Source: Bacillota bacterium
GTDB taxonomy: Bacteria; Bacillota; Dehalobacteriia; UBA4068; UBA4997
Assembly (NCBI GenBank): GCA_017397935.1
Contig: JAFQHN010000002.1
Span: 90,654-154,653, forward strand
Direction: 5' to 3'
Length of the DNA stretch: 64,000 nt
The position numbers and the translations under genes are program-made. Below the pieces are notes generated by a model that was not told the DNA's origin, did not search any database, and worked only from the letters and a program-made list of their open reading frames with translations. This document shows, one piece after another, positions 9,103-20,359 of the stretch; within the stretch, counting starts at the first letter, position 1; each line of letters begins with the position of its first letter.

Positions 9103-10056
9103 TTATATAAGCTCATCCGCCAGTTTTTCCAGCTTTTGCAGGCGATGATACAAACCGGCCTTGGAGATTGGCTTATCAAACAGCTCTTTAAGCTCGGCCA
9201 GCGGCAGTTCGGGATTTTCCAGTCTGATGGCCGCTGTTTCCTGCAACGATTTGCTGAGGCCGGATAATCTGCCTGCCTCTACCAAACGGTTAATGGCTTT
9301 TACCTGCCGCTGGGCAGCCTCCACCGCCTTATCGGTGTTGGCCGTATCGCAGTTGATAATGCGGTTGACATTGTTGCTGGTATCCTTGATGACACGCACA
9401 TTTTCCAGCTCCAACAGGGCGCCGTGCGCACCGATAATATTCAGAAAATCGCTTATCTGTTCGCCGCCCTTGCCGTAGACCAGAAACCGCCCCTTGCGCT
9501 CACTTATCTTCAAATTAAGCTGATACTCCGCCGTAAGCGCCAGCAGAAAATGCGCCTGGTAAATATCCTGGCAGACAATTTCCAGATGATAGGCCCGATG
9601 AGGGTCGCTGACAAAGCCGCTGCCCAAAAAAGCACCGCGCAAATAGGCACGGCGGCAGCACTCCGAGGCAAAAACCTCTCGCAGAGTGGTCACCCGGCCA
9701 ATATCCTGCCCGGCATTCCACGGGTTGCCGTCAGGAATTTTGGCCAGCAAATCCAGCACCTGCCGCACCTCATCCTGCGGCGGAATACGCAGCGTATAAA
9801 TGCGGCTTTTGTTAAAATGCTGGCTGTCACGCATCAAAATCTCCGAGCGCAGACCCCATAACTCCTTAACCAGCTTAAAATACCGACGAGCCACACCGGG
9901 GCTGCCGGTGGTGGCCAGCAAACCAAACCTGCCGCCGCCCGCCAGGCTGACGTTGCCGCACATCCGCAGAAACGCCAGAAACTCCGCTTGACGGCAGCAA
10001 TTTTTACTGGTATTTACACGCAGCAACTGCTCTTTTACTTCCAGAGAAAAAGACAC
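9103..10056 (-). CDS. whiA: DNA-binding protein WhiA
   Basis: WhiA combines an N-terminal degenerate LAGLIDADG homing-endonuclease-like domain with a C-terminal helix-turn-helix. In Bacillota it affects cell division and chromosome segregation. GTG at 10056, six bases after GGAGGT, gives the family N-terminus MSFSLEVKEQLL and 317 aa. Visible motifs are CCRQAEFLAFLRMCG, the LRGAFLGSGFV box around residue 130, NRIINCDTANTDKAVEAA, and the C-terminal LAELKELFDKPISKAGLYHRLQKL helix-turn-helix. It follows yvcK by 15 nt, in the conserved rapZ-yvcK-whiA order. Confidence 0.94.
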   Translation of the reverse strand: MSFSLEVKEQLLRVNTSKNCCRQAEFLAFLRMCGNVSLAGGGRFGLLATTGSPGVARRYFKLVKELWGLRSEILMRDSQHFNKSRIYTLRIPPQDEVRQVLDLLAKIPDGNPWNAGQDIGRVTTLREVFASECCRRAYLRGAFLGSGFVSDPHRAYHLEIVCQDIYQAHFLLALTAEYQLNLKISERKGRFLVYGKGGEQISDFLNIIGAHGALLELENVRVIKDTSNNVNRIINCDTANTDKAVEAAQRQVKAINRLVEAGRLSGLSKSLQETAAIRLENPELPLAELKELFDKPISKAGLYHRLQKLEKLADELI

Positions 10057-10071
10057 AGCCACACCTCCATT

Positions 10072-11055
10072 TTATTCAGCTAATAAATTTTTCAGAACCG
10101 GCAATAATTTATCACGGTTATGCTGCCAGAAATTGACCTCATCCACCAAATCAGCAGCAATCAGCCGCACCGGTGAAAACGCCAGCTCGGCCGCATCGCA
10201 AATCACCGGCTGCGATTGTTTTTGGGCCAGCGCCGCCAGCGCCTCGGCAGAATAGGCACCGTTGTTGGCGATGATCACATCCACCAGCCGCCCCGTACAG
10301 CCTGCATTGGCAAAATATTCCTCCAACAGGTGCCAGTACATACTCATCTCTGCCTGTATCAGCTCGGCAGGCTCGGTTGCCATGTTAGCCAGATAACAAA
10401 TTTTGGCAGGGCTCTTGGCCAGCGCATCGGCCACACCCGGCAGCAGCAAATTGCTGATCAGGCTGGAATATATGCTGCCCGGCCCGATGAATATGTAATC
10501 CGCCTCGGTTATCGCCTGCAAAACCTCCGCCTGCGGTCTGCAATCCGCCGGCCGCAAAAACAGCCGCTTGATTGCTCGCCTGTCCGCCGCGATTTCGGTT
10601 TCACCGCAAATTACCTCGCCGTCCTCCAACACCGCACCGAGTGTCACATCGTCGGTGGTAGCCGGCAGCACTCGTCCTGTTACCGCCAGCAGGGCAGAAA
10701 GTCTGGCCGCTGCTTCGGCAAAATCCACACCCTCCACCTGCATAATGGCCGCCAGCAGAATATTACCCACCGTATGGCCGGAGAGCGTGCCCTCCTCAGG
10801 GAAACGATAAGCCAGCAGCCGTTCCATCTCCAACTCTGAGTGACTAAGCGCCAGGATACAGCTGCGTACATCTCCGGGGGGCAGCATACCAAACTCCTGC
10901 CTAAGCTTGCCGGAGCTGCCGCCGTTATCGGTCATGGCCACCACCGCCGTCAGATTATCGGTCAATTTCTTCAACACCCGCAGCAGATTAGCTAATCCTG
11001 TGCCGCCGCCGATGGCCACCACCCGTTTGCCGCCGGCATTTATATCCTTGGGCAT
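10072..11055 (-). CDS. yvcK: YvcK/CofD-like protein (gluconeogenesis factor family)
   Basis: CofD-superfamily protein needed for cell-wall homeostasis and growth on gluconeogenic carbon in Bacillus; it binds UDP-sugars. It has 327 aa from ATG 11055 (GGGGGA seven bases upstream; the longer frame would use TTG). Motifs are the glycine-rich nucleotide loop AIGGGTGLANLLR, MTDNGGSSGKLR, LPPGDVRSC, and FIGPGSIYSSLISNLL. Middle gene of the rapZ-yvcK-whiA trio. Confidence 0.93.
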   Translation of the reverse strand: MPKDINAGGKRVVAIGGGTGLANLLRVLKKLTDNLTAVVAMTDNGGSSGKLRQEFGMLPPGDVRSCILALSHSELEMERLLAYRFPEEGTLSGHTVGNILLAAIMQVEGVDFAEAAARLSALLAVTGRVLPATTDDVTLGAVLEDGEVICGETEIAADRRAIKRLFLRPADCRPQAEVLQAITEADYIFIGPGSIYSSLISNLLLPGVADALAKSPAKICYLANMATEPAELIQAEMSMYWHLLEEYFANAGCTGRLVDVIIANNGAYSAEALAALAQKQSQPVICDAAELAFSPVRLIAADLVDEVNFWQHNRDKLLPVLKNLLAE

Positions 11056-11085
11056 AATTGTATCCCCCAAATTTCTTAATTATTT

Positions 11086-11946
11086 TTAATTTTGCTGCAA
11101 TTCCCGATGGTTCACGCGGATAACCGCACCGGTTTCGGCCTCGGTCAGCCTGCGGCCAATTTCTTCGGCCACCGCCACCGAGCGATGCTGCCCGCCCGTG
11201 CAGCCCACCGCCAATGCCAAATGGTGTTTGCCCTGCTGCACATACTGCGGCAGCAGCTCCAACAGCAAATCAGTATATTTCTGCAAAAAGCTCTCACTCT
11301 CCGGCCGCTGCAAAACATAATCACGCACCGCTTCGTCCAAGCCTGTCTGCGGCTTCAAATCAGCCACATAAAAGGGGTTGGGCAGAAAACGCACATCCAT
11401 CACCAGATCCACATCAATCGGCAGGCCGTACTTAAAACCAAAAGAGGTCACATTAACCAGCAGGCGCTCATCTGCGCCGCCTTGCAGCAGATCAGCCACC
11501 CGCTGCTTAAAATCCTGCACTTTCAGGTTGGATGTGTCAATTATCACATCGGCTTCCCCACGGATGCGCTGCAGCCTTTTGCGCTCCTCCTGGATACCCT
11601 CCAACACGCTGCCGCTTTTGGTAAGCGGATGTCGGCGGCGGGTTTCCTTATAGCGCCGCACCAGAATTTCATCCGATGCCTCCAAAAAGATTATTTCATA
11701 GTTAATGCCCTTATTCCGCAAATCCTGCAAAACATCGTAAACATCGGCAAAAAACTTGCCGCCGCGCACATCGGCCACCAACGCCACCCGTGCGCCGTCG
11801 TCCTGCACCTGCAAAATCAAATCCACAAACTTGCCAAACAGGTTGGGCGGCAGATTATCCACGCAATAATAGCCCATGTCCTCCAAAACCTGCACCAGAT
11901 TGGTTTTGCCGGCGCCGCTCATACCCGTCACAATTTTCAGTTCCAT
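11086..11946 (-). CDS. rapZ: RNase adapter protein RapZ family (YvcJ-like)
   Basis: P-loop nucleotide-binding protein of 286 aa. Walker A is GMSGAGKT near the N-terminus and is followed by EDMGYYCVDNLP. The C-terminal domain has NVTSFGFKYGLPIDVDLVMDVRFLPNP and AVGCTGGQHRSVAVAE, both diagnostic. In E. coli RapZ guides sRNA processing in amino-sugar metabolism; the Bacillota version hydrolyses nucleotides and its role is less clear. ATG 11946 preferred over GTG 11949. First of the rapZ-yvcK-whiA cluster, 43 nt after uvrC. Confidence 0.94.
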   Translation of the reverse strand: MELKIVTGMSGAGKTNLVQVLEDMGYYCVDNLPPNLFGKFVDLILQVQDDGARVALVADVRGGKFFADVYDVLQDLRNKGINYEIIFLEASDEILVRRYKETRRRHPLTKSGSVLEGIQEERKRLQRIRGEADVIIDTSNLKVQDFKQRVADLLQGGADERLLVNVTSFGFKYGLPIDVDLVMDVRFLPNPFYVADLKPQTGLDEAVRDYVLQRPESESFLQKYTDLLLELLPQYVQQGKHHLALAVGCTGGQHRSVAVAEEIGRRLTEAETGAVIRVNHRELQQN

Positions 11947-11989
11947 CACTATCCCACCTTTTTATACTGCCATAGCTTATTCTCAAAGC

Positions 11990-13879
11990 CTATTTTTCGC
12001 CCTCGCTGCGGTGCAGATAATCATATAAATCTCTGGCCGCACGGCGGTTCATGCTCTCCACCAGGGCCAGCTCATCCTCGCCGGCCGCCATGATTTGTTC
12101 CAGCGAACCAAAAGCTTTGAGCAGCGCTGAGCGTCTGGTCGGCCCGATACCTGGGATGCTGTCCAGCGCGCTGGCTTTTTGGCCTCTTTCTCTCAGCTTC
12201 CGTTGATAAGTTACGCCGAAGCGGTGCGCCTCGTCACGCACACGCTGCAACAGCTGCAAGCCGTGGCTGCTTTTGGGCAAAATAATCGGTTGGCTGTCAT
12301 GCGGGCGGTACAGCCACTCATCTTCCTCGGCCAGACCAAACACCGGAATATCCAGCCCCAGCGCTTCCAGAATATCCACCGCCACCGCCAGCTGCCCCTT
12401 GCCGCCGTCGATCAGCAGCAAATCGGGCCATTCGGCCATCGGCGCCTCATCCGGCTTGATTTCACCGTTTTTCAGCTGTTCCCGTTGGTTAAGGCCCCAG
12501 CCCATGCGTCTGGCCACCGATTCTCGCATTGCCAGATAATCGTCGCCGTTGGTTTCGCGCTTCACTCTCATGTGGCGGTACAGCGCCTTGGCAGGCTTAC
12601 CGCCCAAAAAAGTCACCAGCGCCGACACCGTATAGGTGCCCTGCCAATGGCTATTATCAAAGCACTCAATGCGCCACGGCGCCTTGGACAGACCCAGCAC
12701 CTGCCGAAGCTCTTCCAGCGCCTCGCCGCCGGCTGCCGCCGCATACTGCTGTTCTTCCAGCTCCCGGCCAAGTGCCAGCCGGGCATTTTGCTCCACCAAA
12801 TTCAGCAGGCGTTTCTTCTCGCCGATTTTGGGGGCCGATAAGCTGACCTTGCCGCCCCTCTTTTGGCTCAACCAATCCGCCAGCAGCGCCATATCCGCCA
12901 CTTCCTCGTTCAGACAAATCTCCGGCGGCATAAAATCCACACCGCTGTAATACTGCATGATAAAGGCAGAGAGCACCTGCCCTGCCGCCTCGGGGCCGGT
13001 ATGCTGCGGGTTTTGCAGGAAGAAATGCTCCCGCCCCACCACCTTGCCTTCTCTCACAAAGAAAACCTGCACCGCCGCCAAACTCTCATCAGGTGAGAGC
13101 GCAACAGCCAGCATATCGCGGTTATCGCTGCCGATGTCCATATATTGACGGCTCTGCACCAGCTTGACTGCCGCTATACGGTCACGCAGGGCCGCCGCAT
13201 CCTCAAAACGCAGCTCATCCGATGCCTGCTGCATCTGCTGCTGCAAACGGGCGGTGATGGTGCTGCTTTTCCCCTCCAAAAACAGTATCACCTGCTCGCA
13301 CATCTCGCGGTAGGCGGCTTTGTCCACCTTGCCGGTGCAGGGCCCTTGGCAGCGGCCGATATGAAAATTCAGGCAGGGGCGTTTTTTGCGCGCAAAGCTT
13401 TTGTTGGAGCAGGTTCTAAGCGGGAAAATATCGCTCAGCAGCTTTTGCGTCATCTTCATGGCACCGCTGCTGACATAGGGCCCAAAATAGCGGTTGCCGT
13501 CATTCTTCACCGAGCGCACCATGATCAGCCGCGGATATTCCTCGGTCAGCGTCAGGCAGAGATACGGATAATGCTTGTCATCGCGCAGCAGGATGTTGTA
13601 CTTGGGGTTATACTCCTTGATGAGATTACATTCCAGCACCAGCGCTTCCTCGGCCGAGGACACCACTATCCACTCCAAATCCTCCACCACGCGCATCTGC
13701 ACGGCTGTTTTGGGGGCCAGACGGCTCTCCGCCTGAAAATACGAGCGCACACGGTTTTTTAAGCACTTGGCCTTGCCTACATAAACCACCTGCCCCTCGG
13801 CATCACGCATAATATACACGCCGGGGCTCTCCGGCAGTTGGTTTAGCAGCTCTTTTAACTCTGCTTTGGCCAAAATCAT
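11990..13879 (-). CDS. uvrC: UvrABC excinuclease subunit C
   Basis: Makes the dual incision in nucleotide excision repair after UvrB hands over damaged DNA. The 629 residues show the N-terminal GIY-YIG nuclease domain (ESPGVYIMRDAEGQVVYVGK, about 17-36), a Cys-rich segment CPxxCxG-like in NFHIGRCQGPCTGKV, a UVR motif (about 205-235), the RNase H-like C-terminal nuclease region (ECFDNSHWQGTYTVSALV; LLIDGGKGQL), and tandem helix-hairpin-helix motifs at the end (SIPGIGPTRRSALLKAFGS). Lies 26 nt downstream of uvrA. Confidence 0.96.
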   Translation of the reverse strand: MILAKAELKELLNQLPESPGVYIMRDAEGQVVYVGKAKCLKNRVRSYFQAESRLAPKTAVQMRVVEDLEWIVVSSAEEALVLECNLIKEYNPKYNILLRDDKHYPYLCLTLTEEYPRLIMVRSVKNDGNRYFGPYVSSGAMKMTQKLLSDIFPLRTCSNKSFARKKRPCLNFHIGRCQGPCTGKVDKAAYREMCEQVILFLEGKSSTITARLQQQMQQASDELRFEDAAALRDRIAAVKLVQSRQYMDIGSDNRDMLAVALSPDESLAAVQVFFVREGKVVGREHFFLQNPQHTGPEAAGQVLSAFIMQYYSGVDFMPPEICLNEEVADMALLADWLSQKRGGKVSLSAPKIGEKKRLLNLVEQNARLALGRELEEQQYAAAAGGEALEELRQVLGLSKAPWRIECFDNSHWQGTYTVSALVTFLGGKPAKALYRHMRVKRETNGDDYLAMRESVARRMGWGLNQREQLKNGEIKPDEAPMAEWPDLLLIDGGKGQLAVAVDILEALGLDIPVFGLAEEDEWLYRPHDSQPIILPKSSHGLQLLQRVRDEAHRFGVTYQRKLRERGQKASALDSIPGIGPTRRSALLKAFGSLEQIMAAGEDELALVESMNRRAARDLYDYLHRSEGEK

Positions 13880-13905
13880 CGCCTCCCTTCCTGTTTTTTG
13901 CTGAT

Positions 13906-16788
13906 TTATTTAAGCTTGTGTGCCAGATACTGCCCGGTATAGCTGCCGGGGGTTTTGGCCACTTCTTCGGGCGTACCCTCTGCCACAATGCGGCCGCCGC
14001 GGCCGCCGCCCTCCGGGCCAAGGTCGATGATATGGTCGGCACATTTTATCACATCCAGGTTATGCTCGATAACCAGTACGGTATTGCCGGCCTCCACCAG
14101 ACGGTTAAGCACATCCAGCAGCTTTTTAATATCCGCAATATGCAAGCCGGTGGTCGGTTCATCCAGAATATAAAAGCTTTGTCCCTGGCTGCGGCGGGAT
14201 AACTCGGCGGCCAGCTTCACACGCTGCGCCTCGCCGCCCGATAATGTGGTGCCGCTTTGGCCAAGCTGAATATAACCCAACCCCACATCCTGCAAAACCT
14301 GTAATTTATGGGCAATCCTCGGCACATTGGAGAAGAAATCCAGCGCCTCGTCCACCGTCATGGCCAGCACATCGGCAATACTCTTGCCTTTATACTTCAC
14401 ATCCAGCGTGTCGCGGTTATAACGCTGCCCCTTGCAGGCCTCGCAGGGCACATAAACATCGGGCAGAAAGTGCATCTCGATCTTGATAATGCCGTCACCC
14501 TTGCAGGCCTCACAGCGGCCGCCGCTGACATTAAAGCTGAAGCGTCCCGGCTTATAACCGCGCATTTTGGCATCGGGTAGCTGGGCAAACAAATCTCTTA
14601 TCAGGCTGAACAAACCGGTATAGGTGGCCGGGTTGCTGCGCGGCGTGCGGCCGATGGGGCTTTGGTCAATATCAATGACCTTTTCCAGCGCCTCCAAACC
14701 CTCAATGCTCTTAAACCTGCCGGGGATGGTGTGCGCCCGGTTAAGCCGCCCGGCCAGCGTTTTATATAAAATCTCATTAACCAGCGTACTTTTGCCGCTG
14801 CCGGAAACACCCGTCACGCAGACAAACTTGCCCAGCGGAATTTCCACATCAATATCGTGCAGATTATTCTCGGCACACCCCATGAGCTTTAAGGTTTTGC
14901 CGTTACCGGGTCGGCGCAGCGGCGGCACGGCAATTTCATCACGCCCGCTTAAATAACGCCCGGTGATCGAATTTTCATCTGCCATGATCTGCTGCGGCGT
15001 ACCGGCGGCCACCACTTCTCCGCCATGCGCACCGGCACCCGGGCCAATGTCCACGATATAATCCGCCGAGAGCATGGTTTCATCATCATGCTCCACCACG
15101 ATGACGGTGTTGCCCAAATCACGCAGCCGCTTTAAGGTGTTGATAAGCTGGGTGTTGTCACGCTGGTGCAGGCCAATGCTCGGCTCGTCCAGAATATACA
15201 GCACGCCCACCAGAGAGGAGCCGATCTGCGTAGCCAGACGGATGCGCTGCGCCTCGCCGCCGGAGAGCGTGCCGGCCGAACGGGAAAGCGTCAGATAATC
15301 CAGACCGACGTTCATCAAAAATTCCAGCCGTGCTCTGATCTCTTTCAGCACCATGTGGACAATGCTCAGCTCCCGCTCGCTTAAAATCAGCCGCCGGAAG
15401 AAATCCTGGGCCTCGTAAATCGTCATATTGCTCAGGCGGTCGATATTCAGCTCGGCAATACTGCCGTCATCCTGCCGATAAGCCAGCGTCACCGCCAGCA
15501 CTTCGGGCTTCAAACGCGCTCCATGGCAATCCGGGCAGGGGCTTTCCACCATATATTTCTCAATATCCTCCCGGATAAACTCGGATTCGGTTTCGTGATA
15601 ACGCCTCTCTAAATTGGCGATCATCCCTTCCCAGGGGGTGCTCATCACTTTGCGCTTGTGGTTATAATCCAGATATTCAAAGGTCACCTTCTCGGTGCCG
15701 GTGCCGTGCATGATCAAAGCCAAATGCTCTGGGGATAAATTACTCAGCGGTTCATCCAGCGAAAAGCCGTACTGCCGGCTGAGCGCCTCGATAAAACGGA
15801 AGTACCAGCCGCCGTAATTTTCACTCCAACGGGCCAGAGCACCCTCCCGCAGGCTCAGCTCATCGCTGACGACCAGCAAATTTTCATCCACCTTCATGCG
15901 GTATCCCAAACCGGAGCAGGATGGGCAGGCGCCGTACGGGTTATTAAACGAGAACATTCGGGGAGTAAGCTCCTCCAAACCCACACCGCAATCCGGGCAG
16001 GACAGGTTCTTGTTGAACTTCAACTCCTCCTGCATGGCCTGCTCGGTGCCGTCCTCGCCGATTTTCTTACCGTCTGCCAGCACCAAGAGCTGCCCGCCGG
16101 CCATCTCCATGGTCACCTCGATGGATTCGGCCAGACGCTTGGCAATACCCTCGCGCACCACCAGACGGTCTACCACTACCTCCACCGAGTGCTTTTGCTT
16201 TTTGTTGACGGTCATCTCCTCATCCAGTGTGCGAATCTCTCCATCCAGGCGGATACGCAGGTAACCGTCGCTTTTAATATCGGCAAACAGGCGCTGAAAC
16301 TCACCCTTGCGGCCGCTGACCATCGGCGCCAGCAGCTGCAATTTAGTCCCCTCGGGCAGGGCCGTCAGCCTGTCCACGATCTGGTCAACCGTCTGCTGGC
16401 TGATGGGCTTGCCGCAGCACGGACAATGCGGCTTACCCACCCGGGCAAACAGCAGACGCAGATAATCGTGGATCTCCGTCACCGTGCCCACGGTGGAACG
16501 GGGGTTGCGGTTGGTGGTTTTTTGGTCGATGGCAATAGCAGGGGAGAGGCCTTCAATGCTGTCCACCGCCGGTTTTTCCATCTGCCCCAAAAACAGGCGC
16601 GCATAAGATGACAAACTCTCCATATAACGGCGCTGGCCCTCGGCATAAATGGTATCAAACGCCAGCGAGCTTTTGCCGCTGCCGGAAAGGCCGGTAATCA
16701 CCACCAGCGAGTTTCGGGGCAGCATAACATCAATGTTTTTCAGGTTGTGCTGCCGCGCACCCTTCACATAAATATATTCCTGTTTCAT
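13906..16788 (-). CDS. uvrA: UvrABC excinuclease ATPase subunit A
   Basis: Damage-recognition ATPase of nucleotide excision repair, an ABC-type tandem. It has 960 aa from ATG 16788, eight bases after GAGG; the longer frame uses TTG. It has two Walker A loops (GLSGSGKSS near residue 31 and GVSGSGKST near 640), two ABC signatures ([12 protein letters not shown] and [12 protein letters not shown]), and zinc fingers with [19 protein letters not shown] and CEACKGDG motifs. Middle of uvrB-uvrA-uvrC. Confidence 0.97.
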   Translation of the reverse strand: MKQEYIYVKGARQHNLKNIDVMLPRNSLVVITGLSGSGKSSLAFDTIYAEGQRRYMESLSSYARLFLGQMEKPAVDSIEGLSPAIAIDQKTTNRNPRSTVGTVTEIHDYLRLLFARVGKPHCPCCGKPISQQTVDQIVDRLTALPEGTKLQLLAPMVSGRKGEFQRLFADIKSDGYLRIRLDGEIRTLDEEMTVNKKQKHSVEVVVDRLVVREGIAKRLAESIEVTMEMAGGQLLVLADGKKIGEDGTEQAMQEELKFNKNLSCPDCGVGLEELTPRMFSFNNPYGACPSCSGLGYRMKVDENLLVVSDELSLREGALARWSENYGGWYFRFIEALSRQYGFSLDEPLSNLSPEHLALIMHGTGTEKVTFEYLDYNHKRKVMSTPWEGMIANLERRYHETESEFIREDIEKYMVESPCPDCHGARLKPEVLAVTLAYRQDDGSIAELNIDRLSNMTIYEAQDFFRRLILSERELSIVHMVLKEIRARLEFLMNVGLDYLTLSRSAGTLSGGEAQRIRLATQIGSSLVGVLYILDEPSIGLHQRDNTQLINTLKRLRDLGNTVIVVEHDDETMLSADYIVDIGPGAGAHGGEVVAAGTPQQIMADENSITGRYLSGRDEIAVPPLRRPGNGKTLKLMGCAENNLHDIDVEIPLGKFVCVTGVSGSGKSTLVNEILYKTLAGRLNRAHTIPGRFKSIEGLEALEKVIDIDQSPIGRTPRSNPATYTGLFSLIRDLFAQLPDAKMRGYKPGRFSFNVSGGRCEACKGDGIIKIEMHFLPDVYVPCEACKGQRYNRDTLDVKYKGKSIADVLAMTVDEALDFFSNVPRIAHKLQVLQDVGLGYIQLGQSGTTLSGGEAQRVKLAAELSRRSQGQSFYILDEPTTGLHIADIKKLLDVLNRLVEAGNTVLVIEHNLDVIKCADHIIDLGPEGGGRGGRIVAEGTPEEVAKTPGSYTGQYLAHKLK

Positions 16789-16855
16789 AATCAAAACCTC
16801 ATTTTATCTAAAACTATATCTATCCCAACTACTATAATTATTTATTATATATTAT

Positions 16856-18835
16856 TTACAGCGCATAGCGCCCCATGGATTTCAGTTCCATAATCAAATC
16901 GCGCGCCTCGGCAGCCTTCTCAAATTCCAACCGCCGTGCGGCCTCGCGCATTTCCTTTTCCAGATTACGAATCATCTTCTCACGCTCCTTGCGGCCCAGC
17001 TTGGCAAAATTCTTCTGTTCCTGCTTGGCATCGGTTTCCGGCAAAATTGCGCTGATAAGGTCACGCACATCTTTTTTAACGGTGTGCGGCACAATACCGT
17101 GTTCTTTATTGTACGCCAGCTGAATAGCACGACGGCGTTCGGTTTCATCAATGGCCGCCTGCAAGGAATCAGTCATATTGTCGGCATAGATGACCACCCG
17201 TCCATTCTCATTGCGGGCAGCGCGGCCAATCGTCTGGATAAGCGACCGATGAGAGCGCAAAAAGCCCTCCTTATCACCGTCCAAAATCGCCACCAGCGCC
17301 ACCTCGGGGATATCCAAGCCCTCTCGCAGCAGGTTAATGCCCACCAGCACATCAAAATTACCCAAACGCAAATCACGCACAATGGCCATGCGTTCCAGCG
17401 TCTTAATATCGCTGTGCAGGTATCGCACCCTTACCCCCGCCTCGGTCAGATAATCCGTCAAGTCCTCGGCCATACGCTTGGTCAGCGTGGTCACCAGCAC
17501 CCTGCCATCGGCCGCCGTCACCTTGCGTATCTGCTCCAACAGATGGTCTATCTGATTGGTAATGGGGTGCAGTTCGATTACCGGGTCCACCAGACCGGTG
17601 GGGCGCAGCACCTGCTCCACCACCTGCGGCGAATGTTCCAGCTCGTAATCACCGGGTGTGGCCGATACATAAATGGCCTGCCTGATGCGCTCCTCAAACT
17701 CGGCAAAACGCAGAGGCCGGTTATCCAGCGCCGACGGCAGACGAAAGCCGTATTCCACCAGCGATTGCTTGCGGGAACGGTCACCCTCATACATACCGCG
17801 CACCTGCGGCAGCGTAACATGGCTCTCATCCACCAGCAAAATAAAATCATCGGGGAAGTAATCCAGCAGGGTATAAGGCGGCTCTCCCTCCTCACGGCCG
17901 TCCATGTGGCGGGAATAATTCTCCACGCCCTGACAATGGCCTATCTGCTCCAACATTTCCAAATCAAAACGGGTGCGCTGCTCCAAACGCTGCGCCTCCA
18001 ACAGCTTACCTGCGGCATTAAGCTCTCTCAGGCGGTCATCAAGCTCATCCTTGATCTGGGCCAGCGCCCTTTCCATGGTATTATCGCCCATCACATAATG
18101 GCTGGCCGGGAAGATGCTGGTATAAGGCAGGCGGTGTACCATCTCGCCGGTCACCGTGTTTACCTGGGAGATTGCCTCCACCTCATCCCCGAAGAACTCC
18201 ACCCGCACGGCTACATCGCTGTAACCGGACGGGAAAATCTCCACCACATCGCCCTTGGCACGGAAGGTGCCGCGGTGCAGATCCAGATCGTTTCTGGTAT
18301 ATTGGTTGTCGATCAGGCGGCGCAGCAGGGTGTCTCTTTCCAGCTCCTGCCCCACGCGCAGCGAAATCATCATCTCTTTGTAAAATTGCGGCGAGCCCAA
18401 ACCGTAAATGGCCGAAACCGAGGCCACCACGATCACATCACGGCGTTCCAGCAGGGCGGCCGTGGCCGAGTGCCGCAGCTTCTCAATCTCATCGTTAATG
18501 GCGGCGTCCTTGGCAATATAGGTGTCTGACCGGGCAATATAAGCCTCCGGCTGGTAATAATCGTAATAGGATACAAAATATTCCACCGCATTCTCCGGGA
18601 AGAACTCCTTAAATTCACCGTAAAGCTGGGCGGCCAGCGTTTTGTTGTGCGCGATAACCAACGCAGGGCGGCCGCTTTGGGCAATCACATTGGCCATGGT
18701 AAAGGTTTTGCCGCTGCCGGTAACGCCAAGCAGCGTCTGGTGCGGCTCTCCGGCCGCCAACCCCTGTACCAGCTTCTCCACTGCCTGCGGCTGGTCTCCC
18801 GTCAGCTTATAATTGCTGTGCAGCTTAAAATCCAT
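16856..18835 (-). CDS. uvrB: UvrABC excinuclease helicase subunit B
   Basis: Damage-verifying helicase of nucleotide excision repair. It has 659 aa. Walker A is GVTGSGKT (about 38-45), the beta-hairpin region is [15 protein letters not shown], and the helicase motifs include [19 protein letters not shown] and [12 protein letters not shown]-terminal UVR domain for UvrC contact ([20 protein letters not shown]) is followed by MELKSMG. First gene of the excision-repair run. I looked for a LexA-type box upstream and found none convincing. Confidence 0.97.
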   Translation of the reverse strand: MDFKLHSNYKLTGDQPQAVEKLVQGLAAGEPHQTLLGVTGSGKTFTMANVIAQSGRPALVIAHNKTLAAQLYGEFKEFFPENAVEYFVSYYDYYQPEAYIARSDTYIAKDAAINDEIEKLRHSATAALLERRDVIVVASVSAIYGLGSPQFYKEMMISLRVGQELERDTLLRRLIDNQYTRNDLDLHRGTFRAKGDVVEIFPSGYSDVAVRVEFFGDEVEAISQVNTVTGEMVHRLPYTSIFPASHYVMGDNTMERALAQIKDELDDRLRELNAAGKLLEAQRLEQRTRFDLEMLEQIGHCQGVENYSRHMDGREEGEPPYTLLDYFPDDFILLVDESHVTLPQVRGMYEGDRSRKQSLVEYGFRLPSALDNRPLRFAEFEERIRQAIYVSATPGDYELEHSPQVVEQVLRPTGLVDPVIELHPITNQIDHLLEQIRKVTAADGRVLVTTLTKRMAEDLTDYLTEAGVRVRYLHSDIKTLERMAIVRDLRLGNFDVLVGINLLREGLDIPEVALVAILDGDKEGFLRSHRSLIQTIGRAARNENGRVVIYADNMTDSLQAAIDETERRRAIQLAYNKEHGIVPHTVKKDVRDLISAILPETDAKQEQKNFAKLGRKEREKMIRNLEKEMREAARRLEFEKAAEARDLIMELKSMGRYAL

Positions 18836-19017
18836 ACTCTCGCCCCTCTCATCAACACTATCTTTACATATAAAATATCTATCGGCTTATCAGAATATTG
18901 TAACACAAAATCCTCTCAATTACTACCCCCACATAAACGCATAAGAGTAGTTGGTAAAATCCACCGTAAATAAAAAAATACAAATATGCAAAATAAGCAA
19001 CAAATTTGCTGAAATTC

Positions 19018-19045
19018 TTGATTTTTTCCTATATTGAAATATACT
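19018..19045 (+). promoter_or_regulatory. Promoter of the exported SurA-like gene
   Basis: TTGATT (19018-19023), 16 bp, TATACT (19040-19045), about 27 bp before the ATG at 19072. Confidence 0.6.
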
Positions 19046-19071
19046 GAAAGTATAAGTAAGGAAGTGTAACC

Positions 19072-19728
19072 ATGAATAAGAAAATAATAAAATGGCTCTC
19101 TGTATGCACTGCTTTCATTCTTTTCATTGGTGTTAGTTGCACTGTTTTGGCCACTGCCCAATCATTTGATTTCTTTAATCTTGGACAAAAAACATCAAAT
19201 ATATTGCCAAACTCCTCATCAAACACAAGTGATATATTATCTGATAGCAACATCATTACGCAAAAGGATATTGATTCACTGCGCCTTAAAAAAGATTTTT
19301 TAGGATTAGATGATACTGAAAATGAAATGATTAACAATTTAATACGCCAACGCGTGATTTTTAAGGAGGCTGATCGCCTAAACCTAACAATCAACCACGA
19401 TGAAGCAAAAAAACACGTTATTGATATTATGAATCAGGCTGAAAAGCTTACTCAATCTGAAAACGAGGCAGAGAGAACCTCAGCCGAACAAACATTAAGT
19501 TTAATCAACTCTTATATTGACGGTTTGGACATAACCCAAGATGAATATTTTGATTTGGCAGCGGAAGAACAACGAAGAATAGATGCATCTATTGCATTAC
19601 AAGCATATTTTAAGGATACCCTTGCCCCCGAAACAGCAGATGACCCTGTTTTGTTTGAGGAAGCCTGGAACAACTATGTTGATGAATTGGTACAAACTTT
19701 TCAAAACAATGTTGCAGAACAAAACTAA
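19072..19728 (+). CDS. Exported protein resembling the SurA/PrsA N-terminal chaperone domain
   Basis: A 218-residue protein with an N-terminal membrane or signal segment (about 8-28). It is followed by a low-complexity Ser/Asn stretch and a helical region whose pattern (MINNLIRQRVIFKEADRLNLTINHDEAKKHVIDI, then a GLDITQDEYF turn) resembles the N-terminal domain of SurA- and PrsA-type periplasmic chaperones. No parvulin-type isomerase domain follows, so any chaperone role is inference. The gene is clearly more AT-rich than its neighbours, which could mean acquisition or a different expression class. Own promoter and terminator. Confidence 0.7.
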   Translation: MNKKIIKWLSVCTAFILFIGVSCTVLATAQSFDFFNLGQKTSNILPNSSSNTSDILSDSNIITQKDIDSLRLKKDFLGLDDTENEMINNLIRQRVIFKEADRLNLTINHDEAKKHVIDIMNQAEKLTQSENEAERTSAEQTLSLINSYIDGLDITQDEYFDLAAEEQRRIDASIALQAYFKDTLAPETADDPVLFEEAWNNYVDELVQTFQNNVAEQN

Positions 19729-19746
19729 ATTATCTTATAAATTAAC

Positions 19747-19790
19747 AAAAGGCAGATGAGTATTACCAAGTCTCATCTGCCCTTTTGTTT
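19747..19790. terminator. Bidirectional terminator
   Basis: AAAAGGCAGATGAG (19747-19760) pairs with CTCATCTGCCCTTTT (19772-19786). There are T runs on both strands, so it can serve both the exported-protein gene (plus) and the phosphodiesterase gene (minus). Confidence 0.85.
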
Positions 19791-19802
19791 GATCACCTGA
19801 AT

Positions 19803-20300
19803 TTACTTGTCAAAATAAATTATCTCGCCGCTGATTTCCGCACCGTTCACCGTCAGCACGCCAAAAGACGGGCGTTTGATCTCTCCCAGGGGGCGAAATG
19901 CCGAGCCGGGGTTAAAATACAGCACGCCGTCCTCCACCACATTCATCGGCACATGAGAGTGGCCGTAAATCACCGCCTGTACCGGCTGGCCGACAAAAGC
20001 CCTGCGTGCCGTCAGCTCTGCCGTGCCAAAAAGATGGCCGTGCGTCAAACCCAGCGTAACATCATCGGCCTGCACCAGACGCAGCAAGCCCATCTCAGAT
20101 ACCACCTCTGCCCCGTCACAGTTACCGGCCACGCCCTGCACCCGGGCAATCCGTGCCAGATACCCCCAAAGCTGCAAGCTTGTCCAATCACCGGTATGCA
20201 AAATCAAATCCGGCTGCTGCTGCTCAATCAACTGCAACACCTTGGGCAGGGGTGTGCCCGGCTGCCAATGCGTATCTGATACCACCGCTATCTTCATCAT
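19803..20300 (-). CDS. YfcE/MJ0936-family metallophosphodiesterase
   Basis: A 165-residue calcineurin-like phosphoesterase. All five metal-binding blocks are visible in order: SDTHW (D and H), HTGDW, GNCD, THGHLFG and YGHSHVP, followed by NPGSAFRP. Members hydrolyse phosphodiester model substrates; the physiological substrate is unknown. AGGAGG precedes two adjacent ATGs (20300 and 20297). Confidence 0.9.
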   Translation of the reverse strand: MMKIAVVSDTHWQPGTPLPKVLQLIEQQQPDLILHTGDWTSLQLWGYLARIARVQGVAGNCDGAEVVSEMGLLRLVQADDVTLGLTHGHLFGTAELTARRAFVGQPVQAVIYGHSHVPMNVVEDGVLYFNPGSAFRPLGEIKRPSFGVLTVNGAEISGEIIYFDK

Positions 20301-20359
20301 CTTATCCTCCTGCTTAATCTATACCAAATTTATCCCATAATTTATAAAGCCGCAAAGCC

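Noticed and set aside
18836..19071. LexA box controlling uvrB
   Set aside because: No GAAC-N4-GTTC-like palindrome was found in the upstream region.
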